A stretch of DNA of 64,000 nt from Prorocentrum cordatum (Eukaryota > Sar > Dinophyceae > Prorocentrales > Prorocentraceae): NCBI GenBank assembly GCA_963575745.1, contig CAUYUJ010020706.1, positions 1 through 64,000 of the forward strand, in the 5' to 3' direction. A program made the position numbers and the translations under genes. Below are positions 61,601-64,000 of the stretch, one piece after another. The stretch's first letter is position 1. Every line of letters begins with the position of its first letter. Below the pieces are notes generated by a model, which made no database searches, was not told the DNA's origin, and was given only the letters and a program-made list of their open reading frames with translations.

Positions 61601-64000
61601 AGGGTGCACCCAGCGGTCGTCGGCTACCCGCGTGCACTCGGGCAGGCTCCCCCACGGGCCACCTCGCCCGTGCCAGGGTCCACGCGTGCCTGGGGCCATT
61701 ACCCAGGCCGCCACGACAGCACCGCCAGCAACCAGTCCGCAGTGGCACCCCCTGCGGCTCCAGCCCAGGGGGCTGCGCCAAGCCGTGGCAGGACAGGGCG
61801 CCCCGAAGGATGGCGCGAGGCGAACGTGCGTGCCTGGCAACCGCGCCAACACACGCCCCCGCCAAACGTGGCCGCAGCGCTGCGCCCTGCCCAGGCAAAA
61901 CCTGCCCCCCCTGAGCGCGAGCGGCAGCCGCTCGTCCCGCTCGTCCTCACGCACATCCAGGTGCACCACAGCGCCTCCCCGCGGCACAGCGAGGGTAGTG
62001 CCCACCACGTCAGCCCCCGGCCCGACGCCGTCGACCCTGACCAGGCTGCAGCCTCGGCGGCGGGCGGCACAGGCGGCTCCCGCCCGCCCAGCCCATCACC
62101 CTGCGCAGCGCCGATCCGCTCCCCGAGCAGGGCGGACTCTGCGCGCGCTAACGCCCAGGTGGCCTCGCCACGTGACCGCCACACGGGCGGGCGCGTCCCG
62201 CGCAGCCGGTCCTACAGCCGCCACAGCTCGCGCAAGCCCCCTGGGAGCTCCACGAGCTCGCCGCCTCGCGAGACTCAGGCTCACGGCCAAGCCTCCGAGG
62301 TGGTGCCACGTTTCGGTGCCAGCGCCATCGAACCTGGCCAGGTCGACCTCGAGCCGACGCCGTCCACGGACCAGGAGCTGCCACCGCCCACCCGCGTTGT
62401 CGTCGCCTTCGATGAGGCGCCGACCTTCGACCCCTACAAGCACAAGTACTCCGTCAAGGGCCTCGCGGCGGGCTTCGGCGGCGGCTCACCGCTGCCCCCT
62501 CCGAGCCACGGCGGCGGCCCCGCCATCTCAGCCGCTGCCGCGGCAGCGGCGGCCCCGCGTGGAGTCAGCCCTGTCCGCAACGCGTGCCTCACGGCAGCGG
62601 GCATGGACGAGGCTCAGCGCCAGGCCACCGACCGCGCCGCTCGCCACGCCCAGCTAGTGGCTGACGCGCTGGCAGGGCGTGCGCCGCCGCAGCCACAGGG
62701 CCCACCGCCCGAGGCGAGCGCGGAGGGTGCACACGAACAAGCTGTTCCAGCTGATGCTGCTCATCACGGCACTGACGGGGCGGGCGCGCCGCCGCAGGAC
62801 GGACCAGCGGTGTCGCGTGCGCAGTATTTGCGCGCGCGCTGCGCCGCTGCCGCGCCGAGCTGCCGCCGCCGGTTTGCTTTTGCTCTTGAGCTCGGCAGGA
62901 CGGATCGAGGAGTCGCCTCCCTCTCCCCCTGCTGCCGTCTCACCTCTCCTCCCTCCGTCCCCCACGGTACAAGAGTGAGGAGGATTTTTAGAGGCAATTT
63001 TGCCGACGTTTATGAACCCCCCCCGGCGCAGCGTCGACCATGCCTTGCCTATACTTTTGGCCCGACGGCGGCTTCAGCCCCGTCCAAGCCAATCTGCCGC
63101 GACGCCATGAGCTCCTACTGTGGCCAAGCCTTCTACCTGGGTGACGGCCAGGCTGCCCTCCACCGTGCGGGGCGTGCTAACCCCAGCTCCACCGACGGAG
63201 ATGGGCCAGGTCGCTCCATCCACCTCGTCAGCCTCAACATCACGAGTCTCCCAGCGAACTGGCCAACCATCACCGCTCTAGGTGTCGACCACAACGCCGC
63301 AGTCATAGCTCTGCAGGAGACCCGACATGCCAAGCCTACCAGGCAAGCCATCGCTACCAACGCCGCCAATCCACACCACGGAGGATACCAGGCCAGTCTG
63401 GGACCTGACCTGGATCTGGCGCGAGCTCAGCGCAAAGCTGCCCACGGTGGCACGGACCACACGGTCGAGGGCAACACCGGCGCCTCGGGTGGGGTCGCCA
63501 TCCTCTCTAAGGACGCCATCGTCGACTCCACCGTCGACGACACTGCGACCTGTATCGCCACCCTCAAGGCCAAGAAACGATGGCACGAGGCCTTCCTCCC
63601 GCTCTGCACCCAGCACCGCCGCAGGCGACGACGAAACAACCACGGTCCCGCTGGGATCTACATTGCGAGCCTCTACGGGGTCGCTGGAGGGGACAGCACC
63701 GATTTGTTTCGGCTTGCTGATTGCGCCGCCGCGAGGGTCGGCTCAGCCCCGTATTTCATTTGCATGGACGCCAACACGAACATCGACGACAATCCACATC
63801 TGCTGCACATGATGCAGCACGGATGGTTTAACGTCGCTGAAGGCACACCAGACCACACCATGCACACATATGGCAATATCCCTGACTGGGACCGCGTCAC
63901 CAAGTGCCCCCGCACTTCGCGCATCGATTATATCATCGCCAACCAAGCTGCGCGATCCCTTGTCACCGACTTCTGCTATCTGCGTGACTTGCCAGCGAAG
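55637..64000 (+). CDS. LINE copy 2 ORF2 (partial, open at the window end)
   Basis: From ATG 55637 the frame stays open for 2,788 codons to the last base of the window. I checked phase at the FWHLM segment (56414) and in the endonuclease (63281), and both are in phase with the start. It encodes the same modules as copy 1: signal-peptide-like start at the internal ATG (MWRLACGLALPSLAGAHP), two membrane segments (about 57580 and 57905), the ART-like FWHGTR segment (about 58868), a Cys-rich block (about 60340-60560) and the endonuclease from about 63225, cut after the SRIDYI motif. The lack of stops over 8.4 kb suggests recent activity or continuing constraint. Confidence 0.85.
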   Translation, partial: MYMSIQGYLRTCAATQLSAHRSRRPPGLAIMWRLACGLALPSLAGAHPSSGGAPQHGGEAFLRHAERGTLFYLYDDSIYKYDHSAILDPIVNSTAAAGPCGTGPLGAPASAWPEQHQGPRPTRCPPGTSTATTTSTTSISMSPTSTPSSTTTHASQSTTDVAAAEMTPASSGHASHRMQVQLRGLPSLNMTLAVDCRTAYPRWYPVLSLSSTVVQHILDRAAGKAQARSGGFSPAVVPRFSPTSPTTPLCARGEPEEDPAFWHLMNIRARLIPCAAAWAPGEDHQDVYWAWLEDCVPHVLATLHLPQYDHFFQEDSAEKNDALRHRTAFDMCEDIWHRAGPDRQRTNRNLTRIQGSHEYPTRYFGLLLEYQGARAQLVGPEAFAAPLPPYLSRAHALLPRGLPPPDQDALAYLADAILHHPPDLQPLVEAELAAAPMEPLNLPPPAGPLAQNATCDQPAADAEPLLLQHTAASDISNISLDSFHVADDSQNDSIHDTETQDLDGTTPPGDTAQRDRDSEPYTGRPLSHSSAPINSAQADPSAQLSDAEGATAADETSHSTALPALTSPRSGGFSPAAALAGSGRLQTSGGRTPPRTLVCRANATDSNSSAVDHWQAGIDNDPIEDASPDASGSYEAPHSAAASRRCGCLICLFVATYAIVVAMPYKDQIDGYLPTPSRDPSYRQRRRREAAAPGPSVSTTPRRTTAYDAAPALWGILKWTSAKLRDIVSGGASAVGSGLWGALKWASGKLGAIATGGVVCGLLLVGAKLLAQGAVGHVGARICARALDSPTAQWCLRCCQPIRRPRDEATHTMPRTHPDDPESQHVHSLRHPLLQEHYAAAVAAAVAEVTTATTAAIVEVTAAVSRASSVTPRSTSPSPRDGPTSGAAYGNPPTHEDATAQATDAEASETRERTLDRPWSIFRHADARGSSSDMDTQPPRRRARYASPARPQAPPGPGTPHPALRPPTRNLRSTIQRDPAVPVPPTSILTSLYQNGFALGNSGVTTEDIKDALRLYDHPRFTHDPTLQALAPWTDIMQRPPNRLTWVLEDSGGNSGETIFPYLTWDLREPTTDTPTVFWHGTRGDLAARLAFNGGHLLPGPRREAKGRTATNVGRTYVSVHPSLAAWYAVPPHPPCSLEDDTLAWGPIALWMCEATKPPRGENWHNFVKGEARGARLIYPRVLGLLIRMDWCAPTEAASRCRALPHTYGMGDCAHALHIAGFDHPDLREAAEARDQEANTWRRLDTAAAWPPPQALYSPEAARAWATQHYDTEAATRADPNQPRPRASLRKLQLDPQPLIDLVYTGLQAVPVRGQSDVRAPRPSGSSPGAASGPSHTYQPGAALGHSPDRSSTTSRADDRRTPSLISAAAALARGHARSRRSASRSSRQSGGNSTSHSSDIETWEHIETEEEPTAYHVLAFHVRDVRARVNAPGVEVWLDPGEHHDGAYLPWGATVVGHRVIDPAVAGRDGWVILHHDHGDTTTRLWAPTQVHVKADDTWRTVMIPADLGPQWIERHADDARLPAEVVRTTGQSWFADVWPLWDRPRPHPDDAVTDEQAFPPLPGRWTCLQCRFQCCQYCAARRNTQLGTSGQPTCPDCSLSGLRAPMDWSTDYSCNSWTCAYSTDNRDSDTCCLSSRCPHPPRPHSLFDVRATGMPPHILARQYGNAPAQHDLKEPPRAPSGPGGEPPQPGQAGYQGQWYLPPRPRRVLKQGLPDGTRRPPGFTGTGMPEDPSPDQPLWKEGYVLFGPHQALKEDFIFNKAVRRPYSLAITNMHRDRVTVRTVCESIAERIHTTRTRWRDVVLYWDAEGGPGPQALDYDMRLCDAMVSRATTEAELNHDRSNRGSFCLYGPAHQRAVNITVLPEPQNIDYVEHVRRYSPVGETYPDHAFEHVYQGWRRPDVPPILPDTRPLSRADQQRYQQHQQRTQQRDQRDAGQPSTPRNRSPARVPTGDSAGYGGGAAYHRGPIGARPAAAGASASSYGHAPHARVHPAVVGYPRALGQAPPRATSPVPGSTRAWGHYPGRHDSTASNQSAVAPPAAPAQGAAPSRGRTGRPEGWREANVRAWQPRQHTPPPNVAAALRPAQAKPAPPERERQPLVPLVLTHIQVHHSASPRHSEGSAHHVSPRPDAVDPDQAAASAAGGTGGSRPPSPSPCAAPIRSPSRADSARANAQVASPRDRHTGGRVPRSRSYSRHSSRKPPGSSTSSPPRETQAHGQASEVVPRFGASAIEPGQVDLEPTPSTDQELPPPTRVVVAFDEAPTFDPYKHKYSVKGLAAGFGGGSPLPPPSHGGGPAISAAAAAAAAPRGVSPVRNACLTAAGMDEAQRQATDRAARHAQLVADALAGRAPPQPQGPPPEASAEGAHEQAVPADAAHHGTDGAGAPPQDGPAVSRAQYLRARCAAAAPSCRRRFAFALELGRTDRGVASLSPCCRLTSPPSVPHGTRVRRIFRGNFADVYEPPPAQRRPCLAYTFGPTAASAPSKPICRDAMSSYCGQAFYLGDGQAALHRAGRANPSSTDGDGPGRSIHLVSLNITSLPANWPTITALGVDHNAAVIALQETRHAKPTRQAIATNAANPHHGGYQASLGPDLDLARAQRKAAHGGTDHTVEGNTGASGGVAILSKDAIVDSTVDDTATCIATLKAKKRWHEAFLPLCTQHRRRRRRNNHGPAGIYIASLYGVAGGDSTDLFRLADCAAARVGSAPYFICMDANTNIDDNPHLLHMMQHGWFNVAEGTPDHTMHTYGNIPDWDRVTKCPRTSRIDYIIANQAARSLVTDFCYLRDLPAK
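55775..55793 (+). repeat. Bulged-C hairpin H2' (copy 2)
   Basis: Stem CACC/GGTG, bulged C, GTCT/AGGC, loop TC. Confidence 0.7.
56314..56349 (+). repeat. Bulged-C hairpin H3' (copy 2)
   Basis: Same extended structure as H3, with both stems conserved. Confidence 0.85.
57342..57366 (+). repeat. Bulged-C hairpin H4' (copy 2)
   Basis: Stem GCAGTGG/CCGCTGC, bulged C, GGCT/AGCC, loop TC. Confidence 0.85.
58489..58509 (+). repeat. Bulged-C hairpin H5' (copy 2)
   Basis: Stem CCAGG/CCTGG, bulged C, GCCT/AGGC, loop CC (TC in copy 1). Confidence 0.85.
59601..59625 (+). repeat. Bulged-C hairpin H6' (copy 2)
   Basis: Stem GCCCCAG/CTGGGGC, bulged C, GGCT/AGCC, loop CC. Confidence 0.85.
60665..60695 (+). 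repeat. Bulged-C hairpin H7' (copy 2)
   Basis: Same as H7, with seven C and seven G in the outer arms and the same A.C mismatch. Confidence 0.8.
61748..61772 (+). repeat. Bulged-C hairpin H8' (copy 2)
   Basis: Stem CCCCCTG/CAGGGGG, bulged C, GGCT/AGCC, loop CC (TC in copy 1). Confidence 0.85.
63064..63084 (+). repeat. Bulged-C hairpin H9' (copy 2)
   Basis: Stem GACGG/CCGTC, bulged C, GGCT/AGCC, loop TC. The extra unpaired G of copy 1 H9 is absent. Confidence 0.85.

Larger units (their letters stand above)
52740..64000 (+). mobile_element. LINE-like non-LTR retrotransposon, copy 2 (cut by the window end)
   Basis: Same family as 337-16567, with the same orientation and the same 5' boundary. 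ORF1 (52893-55465) and the ORF2 start (55637) are present, and the sequence leaves the window inside the endonuclease. Compared with copy 1, ORF2 has two longer segments (net 243 nt around 55935-56310 and 96 nt at about 62649-62744), both multiples of three. Copy 2 therefore may preserve the longer ancestral ORF2, and neither difference breaks the frame. Confidence 0.9.

Overview
The window looks like nuclear DNA of a dinoflagellate. It is GC-rich, almost gene-free and dominated by retroelements and simple repeats, and it carries two relics of the dinoflagellate spliced leader (DinoSL) just upstream of open reading frames. The encoded transposon proteins (a DIRS/PAT-type tyrosine-recombinase element, Ty1/copia fragments and a cytosine methyltransferase fragment of the SGSD type) also fit dinoflagellates. 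The species cannot be fixed from this sequence; a core dinoflagellate such as Prorocentrum would be compatible.

Layout. 337-16567 is a complete, very long LINE-like element (copy 1) with three ORFs: ORF1 (coiled coil, broken by a 1-nt deletion), ORF2 (2,721 aa: signal peptide, two membrane segments, an ADP-ribosyltransferase-like segment, a Cys-rich segment and an APE-type endonuclease) and ORF3 (reverse transcriptase, zinc motif, RNase H). It is bounded on both sides by (CT)n tracts. A second copy in the same orientation starts at 52740, again after (CT)n, and runs off the window at 64000 inside the endonuclease. Its ORF2 frame stays open to the edge, while its ORF1 carries a different 1-nt deletion. 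16721-17440 (minus) is an intronless ORF behind a near-perfect DinoSL relic. 19612-21549 (minus) is an intact 645-aa tyrosine-recombinase-like ORF behind a second, more diverged SL relic. 21.7-25.9 kb is minisatellites, G-rich tracts and microsatellites. 25873-34145 (minus) is a complete but decayed DIRS/PAT-like element with the diagnostic split direct repeats (A1 - ORFs - B1 - A2 - B2). 34-40 kb is simple repeats plus a dispersed, degenerate CCCAAGAnGGC repeat. 40-51.5 kb is a graveyard of minus-strand copia-like fragments with a plus-strand cytosine-5 methyltransferase fragment between them.

The most striking signal is not a gene. Copy 1 of the LINE contains 15 short hairpins, and the part of copy 2 inside the window contains the 10 matching ones. 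All share one architecture: an outer stem of variable sequence, a single bulged C on the 5' side, a 4-bp inner stem (mostly GGCT/AGCC, also GCCT/AGGC and GTCT/AGGC) and a YC loop. The outer stems differ completely between sites yet remain complementary. The motif is read in all three codon phases, and most neighbours are 1.0-1.3 kb apart. This points to a structure maintained at RNA or DNA level and overlaid on the coding sequence, for example a multi-site protein-binding or packaging signal of this retroelement. The function is inferred; the structure can be seen directly.
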